Assembly (NCBI GenBank): GCA_037444625.1
Contig: JBBIMA010000012.1
Coordinates: 15,409-79,408 of the forward strand
Length of the DNA: 64,000 bases
Reading direction: 5' to 3'
Origin: DTHT01 sp037444625
GTDB lineage: Bacteria > Acidobacteriota > Terriglobia > Bryobacterales > Bryobacteraceae
Below the pieces are notes generated by a model. The model searched no databases, was not told where the DNA came from, and saw only the letters and a list, made by a program, of their open reading frames with translations. The position numbers and the translations under genes were made by a program. This document shows positions 16,647 to 24,906 of this stretch, in pieces (positions within the stretch are counted from its first letter, which is position 1; each line of letters begins with the position of its first letter).

Positions 16647-17468
16647 CTAGGGCAGCCTGCCCAAGGGCCAGCGGCGCCCGGGCATCGGCAGCGGCTGCCG
16701 CTGCTGCTTCTCCACCGGTCCGCCACCGCCGCCCGAGGAGCGCGCCGGCCGCCAGGCCTGCCGGCTGAAATCCAGCTCCTCCTCGCTGAAGGTGATCGGC
16801 CGGTCCAGGACCATCTCGATGGTCGAGCCTTTGGCCAGCACCGCGTCCGGCCCGCGAGAAAGCAAAACGCCCATCATGCCCGCCGCCGCGCCCGCCGCTG
16901 CGCCGATGCCCGCCCCCATGCCCGTGCGGCCCGCGGCGTGACCCGCGATCACGCCCACCGACGCCCCGGCGGCGGTCGCCTCGCCCACCGTGCGGGCGTC
17001 GCCGCCCTTGTTGCCCTCGCTGCGCACCTTGCCCTCGGCGCGATCCAGCTCCTCGTTGCCTCGCCCGTCCAGCCCGCCGATGCGAGCCCGGAAATCGCGC
17101 GTCACGCCGTTGGGCAGGGTGAGAGAGTCGAAGCGCAGATACAGCTCGCCCCGACCCTTGACGCGACCCGGGCGCTTGACCTGCGTGATGGTGCCCGCCA
17201 CGTAGCTGCCGGGAGGGATGACCACCCTCCCCTCCACCAGGATGGGAAAGACCGTCTCCAGGTAGACGCGGTCGCCTTCCGCCGAGTGCTTGGTGCTCAC
17301 GCTGTTGATCAAGCTCAGCGGCACCCGCGTGCCCGGCTGAACTACGTACTGCCCGGGCGCGGGCTCCTCCACCCGCCGCCAACCGGAAGGCGCGTTCTCA
17401 GCCCCCGGTTGTTGCGCCGGCGCCGCCAGCGCAGGCAACATCACCAGCCAAAGCCGCCGTAGCCCCAT
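16647..17468 (-). CDS. Exported protein with glycine-zipper segment, function unknown
   Basis: The 273-residue protein has a signal peptide (LRRLWLVMLPALAAPAQQ). A beta-rich region follows, VQPGTRVPLSLINSVSTKHSAEGDRVYLETVFPI...VIPPGSYVAGTITQVKRPGRVKGRGELYLRFDSLTLPNG, split here by residues I cannot assign to catalysis. This portion resembles the C-terminal barrel of VirB10/TrbI-type or L,D-domain acidobacterial proteins that respond to 'KTPLAVRLLNSVSSK'-like cores. It is followed by a glycine zipper (GVIAGHAAGRTGMGAGIGAA), which suggests membrane insertion, and by a Gly/Pro/Gln-rich tail. It is convergent with the copper ATPase, ending 9 nt away. It is likely an envelope protein; the role is unknown. 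Confidence 0.65.
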   Translation of the reverse strand: MGLRRLWLVMLPALAAPAQQPGAENAPSGWRRVEEPAPGQYVVQPGTRVPLSLINSVSTKHSAEGDRVYLETVFPILVEGRVVIPPGSYVAGTITQVKRPGRVKGRGELYLRFDSLTLPNGVTRDFRARIGGLDGRGNEELDRAEGKVRSEGNKGGDARTVGEATAAGASVGVIAGHAAGRTGMGAGIGAAAGAAAGMMGVLLSRGPDAVLAKGSTIEMVLDRPITFSEEELDFSRQAWRPARSSGGGGGPVEKQQRQPLPMPGRRWPLGRLP

Positions 17469-17546
17469 CGGGATCTCCTACTTGGATTGTAGCGTCCTAA
17501 CCGGTTAAACGCGGCCGCGCCCGGCTGAGTTGCGCCCCTGACGACC

Positions 17547-18359
17547 TCAAGGCGCCGGCGCCGCCGGCAGGCGCAGCCCCTCGGGGCTGATCTCCTCGCC
17601 CACCGCAATGCGAATCTCGGGATCCCGGCCCAGGTTCTCCGGCAGCTTCAGGTTGATTTGATACAGGCCGGCGTAGCCGGGCGTCACCCCCACATAGGCG
17701 ATGCGCCCGGCCTCCACCGCCGCGCCGTCCAGCAGCACCCGAAAGCGCTGCCAGTTGGCGATGCGGGCCGCCTCGCGGGGAAGCTGCGGATAGGCTACGT
17801 TGGGCTGCGTCCGCCCCAGGCCGGCGGCGAACAACACGATGTCCTCGCCCGGACGGGCGGGCGCCTCCGCGCTGATCAGCTTCCAGTCCGCCCCATGCGC
17901 GGCGATGATGGTACGGCCATCGGCCTGGAACAGCGCGGGCGCCGTCTCGCGCAGGGCCAGGCGCACCACGGGGCCGTGGCGGCCGTCGAGAGTCACCATG
18001 ACATTGACTTCGGTGGGGAAAGCGGCGCCTGCGTTGTAGGGAATCAGAAAATTGATTTGCTCCGGCGAGACGTAGTACAGCGGCGCGGGCGAGCCTTCCA
18101 CCAGCACGCGCACGCCGTCCAGCTCGGTGGGCAGCATGTTGGCCCGCAGATCCTTCTCGCTCACCGCACGCTTGGAATAGGCCAGTCCCGCACCGTACAG
18201 CGACGCGATGGCGTAAGGCGCCAGCGGTCCCGGCACGTTACTGGCTGCATTGACGACGCCGGCCGCCGAGTAGGAGGGCGCCTCTCGGTTGTCGCCGCCC
18301 CCGGCCCACAACACAGGCCCGAAGACCAGCGCAGCCGGCAGCCACCGGACGGCGCCCAT
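17547..18359 (-). CDS. Secreted TIGR03437-like protein (Solibacter-type domain)
   Basis: The 270-residue protein has a signal peptide (RWLPAALVFGPVLWAGG) and one full copy of the domain that is greatly expanded in Solibacter. It begins with SAAGVVNAASNVPGPLAPYAIASLYGAGLA, split by conserved glycines. It passes through LDGVRVLVEGSPAPLYYVSPEQINFLIPY and APARPGEDIVLFAAGLGRTQP, and ends VGVTPGYAGLYQINLKLPENL. The VSPxQINxxIP and TPGYxGLYQIN signatures are those I recall for TIGR03437. Its function is not established; in other proteins it sits C-terminal to beta-propeller or Ig-like repeats, so it may be a cell-surface anchor or interaction module. Here it stands almost alone, which is less usual. 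It is divergent from the alkaline phosphatase gene. Confidence 0.75.
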   Translation of the reverse strand: MGAVRWLPAALVFGPVLWAGGGDNREAPSYSAAGVVNAASNVPGPLAPYAIASLYGAGLAYSKRAVSEKDLRANMLPTELDGVRVLVEGSPAPLYYVSPEQINFLIPYNAGAAFPTEVNVMVTLDGRHGPVVRLALRETAPALFQADGRTIIAAHGADWKLISAEAPARPGEDIVLFAAGLGRTQPNVAYPQLPREAARIANWQRFRVLLDGAAVEAGRIAYVGVTPGYAGLYQINLKLPENLGRDPEIRIAVGEEISPEGLRLPAAPAP

Positions 18360-18449
18360 GGGCCACCCCTCATTCTAACGCTTCCGGCGCCCCGCGCCTA
18401 CCGTTTTTTCACGGCCCGGCCGCCCTCAGCCCCGGCCTCCCCGGGGGGC

Positions 18450-18477
18450 TTGACACCCACGGAGCCCCGGTGATAGG
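18450..18477 (+). promoter_or_regulatory. Candidate promoter of the alkaline phosphatase gene
   Basis: TTGACA (18450-18455) and GATAGG (18472-18477) are separated by 16 nt, in the gap divergent from the TIGR03437-like gene. The -10 is weak. I see no Pho box of the E. coli type. Confidence 0.35.
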
Positions 18478-18500
18478 AGTGTCGGCCTTGGGGGGTCATC

Positions 18501-20462
18501 ATGAAACTTGCCACACTTCGAACGGCCCTGCCGCCGGCGCTGCTGGCGGCCGCCGGCCTCGCTCAGGCTCAACTGCTGAGCATCGCTCTGCCCGAACGCA
18601 CCCGCCTGCTGGAGGATCAGCGCGTGGATCTGGTGATCGAAGCGCGCAACCTCTCGGGCGGCGTGTTGACCGTCACCGCCAACGGAGCTGACCTCAGCAA
18701 GGCCTTCTCCGGCCCCACGGCCGCGGACCTGGACTGCGACACCGCTCGCGATGCCGTCTGGCGAGCGGATATGGTCGGCTTCCCGACGCCCGGTTGGGTG
18801 CGCCTGGAGGCCCAACTGGTTACCGCTCAGGGCACGTTCCGCGATGTCCGGGACATCCTGGTGCAGCCTTTCCCGCGGCTCGCCGCCCCGAAGAACGTCA
18901 TCCTGTACATCGGCGACGGCATGACGGAGGCCTGGCGCGACGCCGGGCGCATCGTCAGCCGCTCGACGGAAACCGCTCCCGGCGTGCCGGGATTGCGTCA
19001 GGGCTTTTACGATCGCCTGCTGGAGTTGGATCGCATGCCCGTCTCCGGCGCCATCATGCATCACAGCCTGGATAAAGTCATCCCCGATTCGGCGCCCACC
19101 GCCACCGCGCTGGCCACCGGCAACAAGACCTTCGACGGCGGTCTGAGCGTCTTTCCCGACGGGACCGATTGCGCTTTCGGCTCCGCCGCCACCGCCGCCA
19201 CGCTGCCCTACGCGCTGGACAACCCGCGCATCGAGACCATCGCCGAATACCTCAAGCGCCGCTTCGGCTACCGGGTCGGCATCGTCAGCACCGCTTCGGT
19301 GGCCGACGCCACCCCCTCGGCCTTCGCCGCACACACCGGGGATCGCGACACCGCCTTCGAGATCGTCCGCCAGTATCTGGAGAATCCCTTCCTGGGCGGC
19401 CGCCCCGGGCCCGACGTGCTGATGGGCGGCGGCGGCGAGAGCTTCGACCCCGCCATCCGCCCCGATAAGCGCGACATCCTGGCCGAATTCGCCGCCAAGG
19501 GCTACAAGATCATCAAGACCGGCAGCGAACTCAAGGCCGCCGGCGGGGCCGACAGGCTGCTGGTGGGCATTTTCAAGACCGCCCAGACCACCCTGCACTC
19601 CAGCGGCGTGCGCGCCGCCTCCACCGCCCACATGAACGTGGCCTACGACAAGCTGCGCCTGCTGCGGCCGGGCAGCGAGTCCCTGCCTTCTTTCGGGGGC
19701 TGGGAGGATCAGCCCTTCCTGGATCTGATGACCCAGAAGGCGATCGAAATCCTGGCCGGCCCCGACGGCAGGCAGCCCTTCTTCCTGATGGTCGAGGCGG
19801 CTTCCATTGACAAGCAGTCCCACTCCAACCACTTCGCGGGCGCCGCCTGGGACGTGATCGAATTCGACAAGGCGGTCGGCGTGGGGCGCGCCTGGGCCGC
19901 GCGGCGCAGGCCGCAGGACACGCTCATGGTCGCCACCGCCGATCACGGCCAGCCCATGGTCATCATCGGCCTGGCCGAGATCTCCGACGCCGATTACTTC
20001 GACCGCACCAGCAACCTCCGCATGACCGTCACCTCGCCCATCGGCACCCACAGCGCCACCATCTACAAGGACGTCAACGCCAACGTGCGGGCCATTCTGC
20101 CCTACGGCTCGGCGGGCGGCGGCCGCACCGGTCCGCCCGCCGAGTTCTACGTGGACGCCTACGGGGCCTTCGGCTTCCCCGATTACATTGACGCCGACGG
20201 CGACGGCTACCCGGAAAACCGCGAAACCGGCGGCAAGGGCCGGCGCCGCCTGGCCGTGGGTTTCCGCACCCGCAACCACACCTACGAGACGCTGCCGCTT
20301 TCGGCCGAAGGCCCCGGCGCGTTGCTCTTCACAGGATACTTCGATCAGACCGAGGTGCCCTTGAAGATCGCCGCCGCGCTGGCCGAGGATACTTCCGAGC
20401 TGGACGCCGCCTTGAACAGACTCGTCTACACCGGCTGGTATCCGAAGACTCCCGGCAAGTAG
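18501..20462 (+). CDS. Exported alkaline phosphatase (PhoA superfamily)
   Basis: The 653-residue protein starts at ATG 18501 after GGGGGG. It has a Sec signal (LPPALLAAAGLAQA) and an N-terminal region of about 110 residues that resembles an Ig-like domain. The phosphatase core has the first metal site in NVILYIGDGMTEAWRDAG, the nucleophile Ser197 in IPDSAPTATALATGNK, then VEAASIDKQSHSNHFAGAAWDVIEFDKAV and ATADHGQPM. These supply the zinc ligands of a PhoA-type enzyme, which hydrolyses phosphate monoesters outside the cytoplasm. Ser at position +1 to Asp and A-P-T-A-T-A keep the fold, though E. coli has D-S-A-A-S. The C-terminal NHTYETLPLSAEGPGA segment carries the last metal His. Length is above that of E. 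coli PhoA because of the N-terminal domain. Confidence 0.9.
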   Translation: MKLATLRTALPPALLAAAGLAQAQLLSIALPERTRLLEDQRVDLVIEARNLSGGVLTVTANGADLSKAFSGPTAADLDCDTARDAVWRADMVGFPTPGWVRLEAQLVTAQGTFRDVRDILVQPFPRLAAPKNVILYIGDGMTEAWRDAGRIVSRSTETAPGVPGLRQGFYDRLLELDRMPVSGAIMHHSLDKVIPDSAPTATALATGNKTFDGGLSVFPDGTDCAFGSAATAATLPYALDNPRIETIAEYLKRRFGYRVGIVSTASVADATPSAFAAHTGDRDTAFEIVRQYLENPFLGGRPGPDVLMGGGGESFDPAIRPDKRDILAEFAAKGYKIIKTGSELKAAGGADRLLVGIFKTAQTTLHSSGVRAASTAHMNVAYDKLRLLRPGSESLPSFGGWEDQPFLDLMTQKAIEILAGPDGRQPFFLMVEAASIDKQSHSNHFAGAAWDVIEFDKAVGVGRAWAARRRPQDTLMVATADHGQPMVIIGLAEISDADYFDRTSNLRMTVTSPIGTHSATIYKDVNANVRAILPYGSAGGGRTGPPAEFYVDAYGAFGFPDYIDADGDGYPENRETGGKGRRRLAVGFRTRNHTYETLPLSAEGPGALLFTGYFDQTEVPLKIAAALAEDTSELDAALNRLVYTGWYPKTPGK

Positions 20463-20484
20463 GCGCCGCCCGGCGGGATTCGCG

Positions 20485-20490
20485 TATCCT
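20485..20490 (+). promoter_or_regulatory. TATCCT -10 close to the PhzF gene start
   Basis: TATCCT ends 7 nt before the GTG at 20498, so a transcript would begin at or next to the start codon. A short GGAG also lies just before the GTG, so leaderless translation is not proven. Confidence 0.35.
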
Positions 20491-20497
20491 GGCTGGA

Positions 20498-21277
20498 GTG
20501 CGAATCCCCATTTACCAGATTGACGCTTTCAGCGACCGGCTGTTCGCCGGCAACCCGGCGGCCGTGTGCCCCTTGCCGGAGCCTCTGCCCGACCAGCTTC
20601 TCCAGGCCGTCGCAGCCGAGAACAACCTCTCGGAAACCGCCTTCCTGCTGAGGCGCGGCGAGGACTACGAGCTGCGCTGGTTCACCCCCTCGGTGGAGGT
20701 GGACCTGTGCGGCCACGCCACGCTGGCCTCGGCCTACGTGGTTTTCCGGTACTTGCAGCCCGCCCTGGAAGAAGTCCGCTTCCACACCCGCTCCGGCCTG
20801 CTCAAGGTGCGGCGGCGGGGCGAATGGCTGGAGATGGATTTCCCGGCCCGCCCCGCGGCGCCTTCCCAGCCGCCGCCCGGCTTGATCGAGGCTCTGGGCC
20901 TGACGCCGGGCGAGATCTGGAAAGCGCGCGATTACATGGCGGTCTACCAGAGCGAAGATCAGGTGCGCGAGCTGCGGCCCGACCTGGGCGCGCTGGCCCG
21001 CGTCGAGATGTTCGCCGTCATCGTCACCGCCCCGGGCCGGCAGGCCGATTTCGTCTCCCGCTTCTTCGCTCCCGCCGCCGGCGTGCCCGAAGATCCGGTG
21101 ACCGGCTCGGCCCACTGCACGCTGGCCCCGTATTGGGCGGCGCGGCTGGGCAAGACGACCTTGCGCGCGCAGCAGCTCTCGCGCCGGGGCGGCGAACTGC
21201 TTTGCGAAGTGCGGGGGGAGCGTGTCCTGCTGCGGGGGCGGGCGGCGGCCTACCTGGAGGGCGTCATCCTGTTGTGA
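20498..21277 (+). CDS. PhzF family isomerase/epimerase-like protein
   Basis: The 259-residue protein has the double PhzF fold. The first half starts IPIYQIDAFSDRLFAGNPAAVCPL, followed by AAENNLSETAFLL with the catalytic Glu, and LRWFTPSVEVDLCGHATLASA. The second half has FAPAAGVPEDPVTGSAHCTLAPYWA, the mirror motif. PhzF itself isomerises DHHA in phenazine synthesis, but most members have unknown substrates, and no phz genes are nearby. The start is GTG 20498. The pattern D-x-C-G-H-A-T and D-P-x-T-G-S-A-H is diagnostic for the family (established knowledge). Confidence 0.9.
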   Translation: MRIPIYQIDAFSDRLFAGNPAAVCPLPEPLPDQLLQAVAAENNLSETAFLLRRGEDYELRWFTPSVEVDLCGHATLASAYVVFRYLQPALEEVRFHTRSGLLKVRRRGEWLEMDFPARPAAPSQPPPGLIEALGLTPGEIWKARDYMAVYQSEDQVRELRPDLGALARVEMFAVIVTAPGRQADFVSRFFAPAAGVPEDPVTGSAHCTLAPYWAARLGKTTLRAQQLSRRGGELLCEVRGERVLLRGRAAAYLEGVILL

Positions 21278-21324
21278 GGCGCGAGCGCCGCCGGGCGCGC
21301 CCCTCGTGGTTCAATGGGGCTGTC

Positions 21325-21696
21325 ATGTGCCTCCCGCTAGCCTTCCTGCTGGCGCTCCAGGCCGAAGGGCCCTGGCCGGGCGCCTCGGCCGTGATCTTCA
21401 GCCCGCAAGGCGAGCCCTTTGTCTCGACCGATGCGCCCGACGGCGCGATCGCCCACCTGCTGGCGGGCAATGAGCGCAAGTGGTTCTTCCGGACCAAGGG
21501 CCGTCCGGCGGGTCTGGCCTTTGACGCCGCCGGGGATCTATGGGTGGCCGACCCCCTCCGGCGCGTCGTGCTCCGCATTACCCCTTGGCGTGCCGTCACC
21601 CTGGTGCTCGAGCGTTGCGACGGCGTCCCGGTCGAACCCACCGACGTCGCGGCGCTGCCCGACGGCAGCCTCTGGATCGCCGACGCCGCCGGCGGC
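21325..21696 (+). CDS. SMP-30/NHL beta-propeller-like protein (3' end lost in assembly gap)
   Basis: Residues 1-124 can be read from ATG 21325 to the gap. A short signal peptide (MCLPLAFLLALQAEG) is followed by propeller-like repeats: VIFSPQGEPFVSTDAPDGAI, GLAFDAAGDLWVADPLRRVVLRI, and VAALPDGSLWIADAAGG, with D-G-x-L-W-x-A-D in each blade. Such proteins are lactonases (gluconolactonase type) or NHL-repeat binding proteins. The rest lies in the 100-N gap, so neither length nor catalytic residues can be judged. It starts 48 nt after the phzF-like gene. Confidence 0.65.
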
Positions 21697-21796
21697 NNNN
21701 NNNNNNNNNNNNNNNNNNNNNNNNNNNNNNNNNNNNNNNNNNNNNNNNNNNNNNNNNNNNNNNNNNNNNNNNNNNNNNNNNNNNNNNNNNNNNNNN
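21697..21796. other. Assembly gap of 100 Ns
   Basis: Exactly 100 undetermined bases, a standard scaffolding placeholder, so the true length is unknown. The reading frames on the two sides belong to different genes in different frames. At least one stop and one start, possibly whole genes, are missing here. Confidence 0.99.
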
Positions 21797-22700
21797 GCTG
21801 CGCGCGCCCGAGACTCGCATCGCGGTCGAGGCGCCCGGGAGGCGGCGCGACGCCGTCACCGTGCTTTGGGATCGCGACTCCTATCCGCGCTACCGCGTCT
21901 CGACCGACGACAACATCCGGTTCCTTCGGGATATCGCGCGCAACGCCGACCGCTACCGCTCGATCTTCGACAACCCCTATCTGGCCTTCTGGCGCGACAT
22001 GCACCGGAAGTACGGAGCCAAGATCCAGCACAACATCTACTACGAAACCGAGGACTTCGATCTCTCCCAGATGCCGGACCGTTTCCGCTCGGAGTGGCGC
22101 GCCGGCGCCGATTGGATGCGCTTAACCTTCCACGCCCGGGCCAACGATCCCGACCGCCCCTACCTGTACGCCTCCGCCGAGCAGATCCGCCGGGATTACC
22201 GTCTGGTGACGCGCCAGATCGAGCGTTTCGCCGGGTCGGAGCTGCTCAGCCCGTTCACCACCATCCACTGGGGCGCCGCCACCTTGGCCGCCGCGCGCGC
22301 CCTGCGGGAGGAAGGGGTCCGCGGGCTGGTAGGCTACTTCGAGGAGCGGGACGGACTGCCCCGCGTCGCCTACTATCTGTTCACGCCCCAGTGGCGGCAT
22401 CTGCTGTCCAGAGATTACTGGAAAGATACCCGCCATGACCTGATCTTCCTGCGCCACGATCTGGTCATCAACACCGTAGCGCTGGAGGGCATCGTCCCCC
22501 ACCTGGAGCGCGTGGCGGGGGATCCGCACCAGGCCGAGGTCCTCGAGCTGATGATTCACGAACAGTATTTCTATCCCGATTACGTGGCCTACCAGCCGGA
22601 TTTCCGCCGGCGGGTCGAGCGCGCGATCCGCTGGGCGGTCGAGCGCGGCTACCGGCCCGCTTTCTTCGAGGAAGGCTTTTTGGGCGCAGTGCCGCGCTGA
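21797..22700 (+). CDS. Conserved protein with carbohydrate-deacetylase-like features (5' end lost in assembly gap)
   Basis: About 300 C-terminal residues are visible. They read VTVLWDRDSYPRYRVSTDDNIRFL, then FWRDMHRKYGAKIQHNIYYET, MRLTFHARANDPDRPY, LSPFTTIHWGAATLAAARAL and MIHEQYFYPDY. D-D-N in the opening strand and paired His residues (TFHAR, TIHWG, MIHEQYFY) are arranged like a polysaccharide-deacetylase/YdjC-type metal site. I cannot assign it to a named family with certainty. The C-terminus (RRVERAIRWAVERGYRPAFFEEGFLG) is typical of this acidobacterial group. It may be part of a glycan-degrading set with the following GH20-like gene. Confidence 0.5.
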
Positions 22701-22727
22701 AGCCCGCGCTGCCGCCCCCGGGCTTTT
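22700..22727 (+). terminator. Candidate intrinsic terminator
   Basis: AAGCCCG (22700-22706) pairs with CGGGCTT (22719-22725) across a 12-nt loop and is followed by only four Ts. It overlaps the stop codon of the preceding gene by one base. Confidence 0.4.
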
Positions 22728-22744
22728 GTGCCATGCTGTCAGGC

Positions 22745-23818
22745 ATGGTCCGCATCACCCGTCGAAGCCTGTTGGCGGGCGCCGGCGCGCTCACCGCGGC
22801 CGCCGCCCCCGCACCCCCGGCCGCGGACGTTCGCGGCTTGCACTGTAGTGCGCCCCGGCCCGAGGAGCTGGAACCGGCCGAACGCTTCATCCGGGAGGTC
22901 CTGCCCAAGGAAGGCGTCACCCACCTGGTGCTCGAATTCGGCTACCGCTACCGCTTCACTCGCCGGCCCGAGATCCGGGAGGAGAACGCCTTGGGTCCCG
23001 AGGAGGTCGCCCGGCTCCTGGAAGCCTGCCGCGCGGCCGGCGTGCGCCTGATTCCCCAGATCAACTGCCTGGGACACCAGTCCTGGGCCAAGAACACCGG
23101 CGCTTTGCTCCGCGCCCACCCCGAGTTCGACGAAACGCCCGGAAAGTATCCCAACAACGAAGGCATCTACTGCCGCAGTTACTGCCCGCTGCATCCCGAG
23201 GTGCATGCGGTGGTCTTCGATCTGATAGACGAGCTGGCCGAGGTCTGCCGAGCCGACGCCTTCCACGTGGGCATGGACGAAGTTTTCCTGCTCGGCGAGC
23301 CGGATTGCCCGCGCTGCCGCGGCCGCAGCAAGGCCGAGCTGTTCGCCGGCGAGGTGCGCCTGTTGCGCGACCATCTGGCCGCCGCCGGCCGCCGCATGTG
23401 GATGTGGGGCGATCGCTTCCTGGACGGACAGCGCACCGGCCTGGGCAAGTGGGAGGCCAGTATGAACGAGACCTACCCGGCGGTGGAGCTGGTTCCCCGG
23501 GATGTGGTCATCTGCGACTGGCATTACGAGTCAGCCCCGCCCACCGCCGCCTGGTTCGCCGTCGAGGGCTTCCCCGTCCTCAGTTCGCCTTGGCGAAAAC
23601 CGGAGGTGGCGCGGGCCCAGTTCGAACTGGTCCGCCTGGTGCGCGCCGGCGCCCCTCAGGCCGTCGCCGCGCGCATGCTGGGCATGTTGCAGACCACCTG
23701 GTGCGGCATGGGAGCCTTCGCGCGGGCTTACTTCGGCGAACCTCAAACCAACCCGCGCGTCCAGGAGGCGGTAAACTGCTTCAAGGAGCTGTTCCGGCAG
23801 ATCCGCTCGGCGGGCTGA
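22745..23818 (+). CDS. Tat-exported GH20-like (beta-N-acetylhexosaminidase superfamily) protein
   Basis: The 357-residue protein (ATG 22733 is an alternative) starts with a twin-arginine-type signal, ITRRSLLAGAGALTAAAA. The body is a TIM barrel: VTHLVLEFGYRYRF, GVRLIPQINCLGHQSW, and DAFHVGMDEVFLLG with the Asp178-Glu179 pair. This corresponds to the H-x-G-G-D-E catalytic motif of family 20 glycosidases. MWMWGDRF and VICDWHYE follow as later barrel strands. The N-terminal alpha/beta domain typical of GH20 is missing, as in several stand-alone barrel members. A role in hydrolysing N-acetylhexosaminides is likely but unproven. A C-P-x-C-R motif (PDCPRCRG) next to the active site is unusual and may bind a metal. 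Confidence 0.7.
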   Translation: MVRITRRSLLAGAGALTAAAAPAPPAADVRGLHCSAPRPEELEPAERFIREVLPKEGVTHLVLEFGYRYRFTRRPEIREENALGPEEVARLLEACRAAGVRLIPQINCLGHQSWAKNTGALLRAHPEFDETPGKYPNNEGIYCRSYCPLHPEVHAVVFDLIDELAEVCRADAFHVGMDEVFLLGEPDCPRCRGRSKAELFAGEVRLLRDHLAAAGRRMWMWGDRFLDGQRTGLGKWEASMNETYPAVELVPRDVVICDWHYESAPPTAAWFAVEGFPVLSSPWRKPEVARAQFELVRLVRAGAPQAVAARMLGMLQTTWCGMGAFARAYFGEPQTNPRVQEAVNCFKELFRQIRSAG

Positions 23819-23858
23819 GCCCGGCTGATCGGCGCGCGGAGCGGCCCTGATCCCGGCC

Positions 23859-24653
23859 ATGAGAATCCTGATCGTGCCGGCCCTGGCGGCGATCGCCGCG
23901 GCCGGCCAGAGCGCCGAGGAGCGCGGCCGGCGCCTGATCCAGGAGGCGCTGGAAGCCCTGGGGGGAGCGCGCTTTGCCGCTATGCGCGACCGCGTCGAGT
24001 CCGGCCGGGCTTACTCGTTCTACCGAGACGAGCTCTCCGGCCTGGCCCGGGCCACTATTTACACCCGATACCTGAACCCGCCCGAGACGCCTGCGCCCGG
24101 AACCCTGCTGGTGCGCGAGCGCCAGTCCTTCGGCAACAACGAGGACCGCGGCGCCGTGCTGTTCACCGACGGCCAGGGCTACCAGATCACCTTCCGCGGC
24201 GCCCGCCCGGTCCCGGCCGAGACCTTCGAGCGCTTCCGCGAGACCACCTTGCACAACGTCTTTTACATCTTGCGCCAGCGACTGAAGGAGCCCGGCCTGC
24301 TCATCGAGTGGCAGAGATCGGACCTCTGGCAGGGCCAGCGGGTCGAGACCGTCCAGATCAGCGACGCGGAAAACCGCCGGGTGACGGTCTACCTGAGCGC
24401 CCAAACGCGCCTGCCCCTCCGGCAGGTCTTCTACCGGCGGGACCCCAAACTTCGCCGCCCCGTCGAGGAAGTCACCGTGTTCTCAAAGTACCGCGAGGTG
24501 AGCGGCCTTCAGTGGCCTTTCGTGATCGAGCGCGAGCGGGACGGCGAGAAGATCTTCCAGATGTACTCCGAGCGCGTGGAGATCAACAAGGGCCTGACCG
24601 ACGAACTCTTCCTGCTGCCGGCCGGCATCAGGATCCTCAAGCCCCTGCCCTAG
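23859..24653 (+). CDS. Exported LolA-like outer-membrane lipoprotein-sorting fold protein
   Basis: The 264-residue protein begins with a signal peptide (MRILIVPALAAIAAAGQS). It continues LIQEALEALGGARFAAMRDRVESGRAYSFYRDELSG, then a long series of beta strands. These include TVFSKYREVSGLQWPFVIERERDGEKIFQM and a closing VEINKGLTDELFLLP motif, which is typical of the DUF4292/LolA-like half-barrel family in Acidobacteria. These proteins are thought to bind lipids or lipoproteins in the periplasm. The specific role is unknown. It is 40 nt downstream of the GH20-like gene and probably co-transcribed. Confidence 0.65.
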   Translation: MRILIVPALAAIAAAGQSAEERGRRLIQEALEALGGARFAAMRDRVESGRAYSFYRDELSGLARATIYTRYLNPPETPAPGTLLVRERQSFGNNEDRGAVLFTDGQGYQITFRGARPVPAETFERFRETTLHNVFYILRQRLKEPGLLIEWQRSDLWQGQRVETVQISDAENRRVTVYLSAQTRLPLRQVFYRRDPKLRRPVEEVTVFSKYREVSGLQWPFVIERERDGEKIFQMYSERVEINKGLTDELFLLPAGIRILKPLP

Positions 24654-24663
24654 CGGCGACCGC

Positions 24664-24864
24664 CTAGCCGCCCGCCAGCGCCCGCAAGGCGCGCGCCGGC
24701 AGCGTGACGATGGCCCACAGAAGCTGGAGCGCGCCCCCCACGGCGATTCCCACCACGCGGAAGGGCAGCAGCAGCAACCACACCAGCGGGTACAGCAGCA
24801 AGGCCGCCAGCGCCAGGGGCCAGCACAGCACCAGCAGAATCAACCAAAGCACGAAGGTCAGCAT
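24664..24864 (-). CDS. Small membrane protein, unknown function
   Basis: A 66-residue protein (ATG 24864; GTG 24879 also in frame) is made almost wholly of two hydrophobic helices: LTFVLWLILLVLCWPLALAA and a second from about residue 22 to 50. It ends with a short basic tail. It lies convergent to the LolA-like gene and 42 nt after the S46 peptidase stop, on the same strand as the peptidase. No family is recognised. Similar tiny helical-hairpin proteins recur next to envelope genes in Acidobacteria, but I cannot name a function. Confidence 0.5.
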   Translation of the reverse strand: MLTFVLWLILLVLCWPLALAALLLYPLVWLLLLPFRVVGIAVGGALQLLWAIVTLPARALRALAGG

Positions 24865-24906
24865 GGCTCTGGAGCCCACTACGCAGCGCCCGGCAGGAAG
24901 TTCCGC

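Noticed and set aside
18426..20279. A 617-codon minus-strand frame opposite the alkaline phosphatase gene
   Set aside because: It is antisense to a gene with all metal ligands intact and has no recognisable domain.
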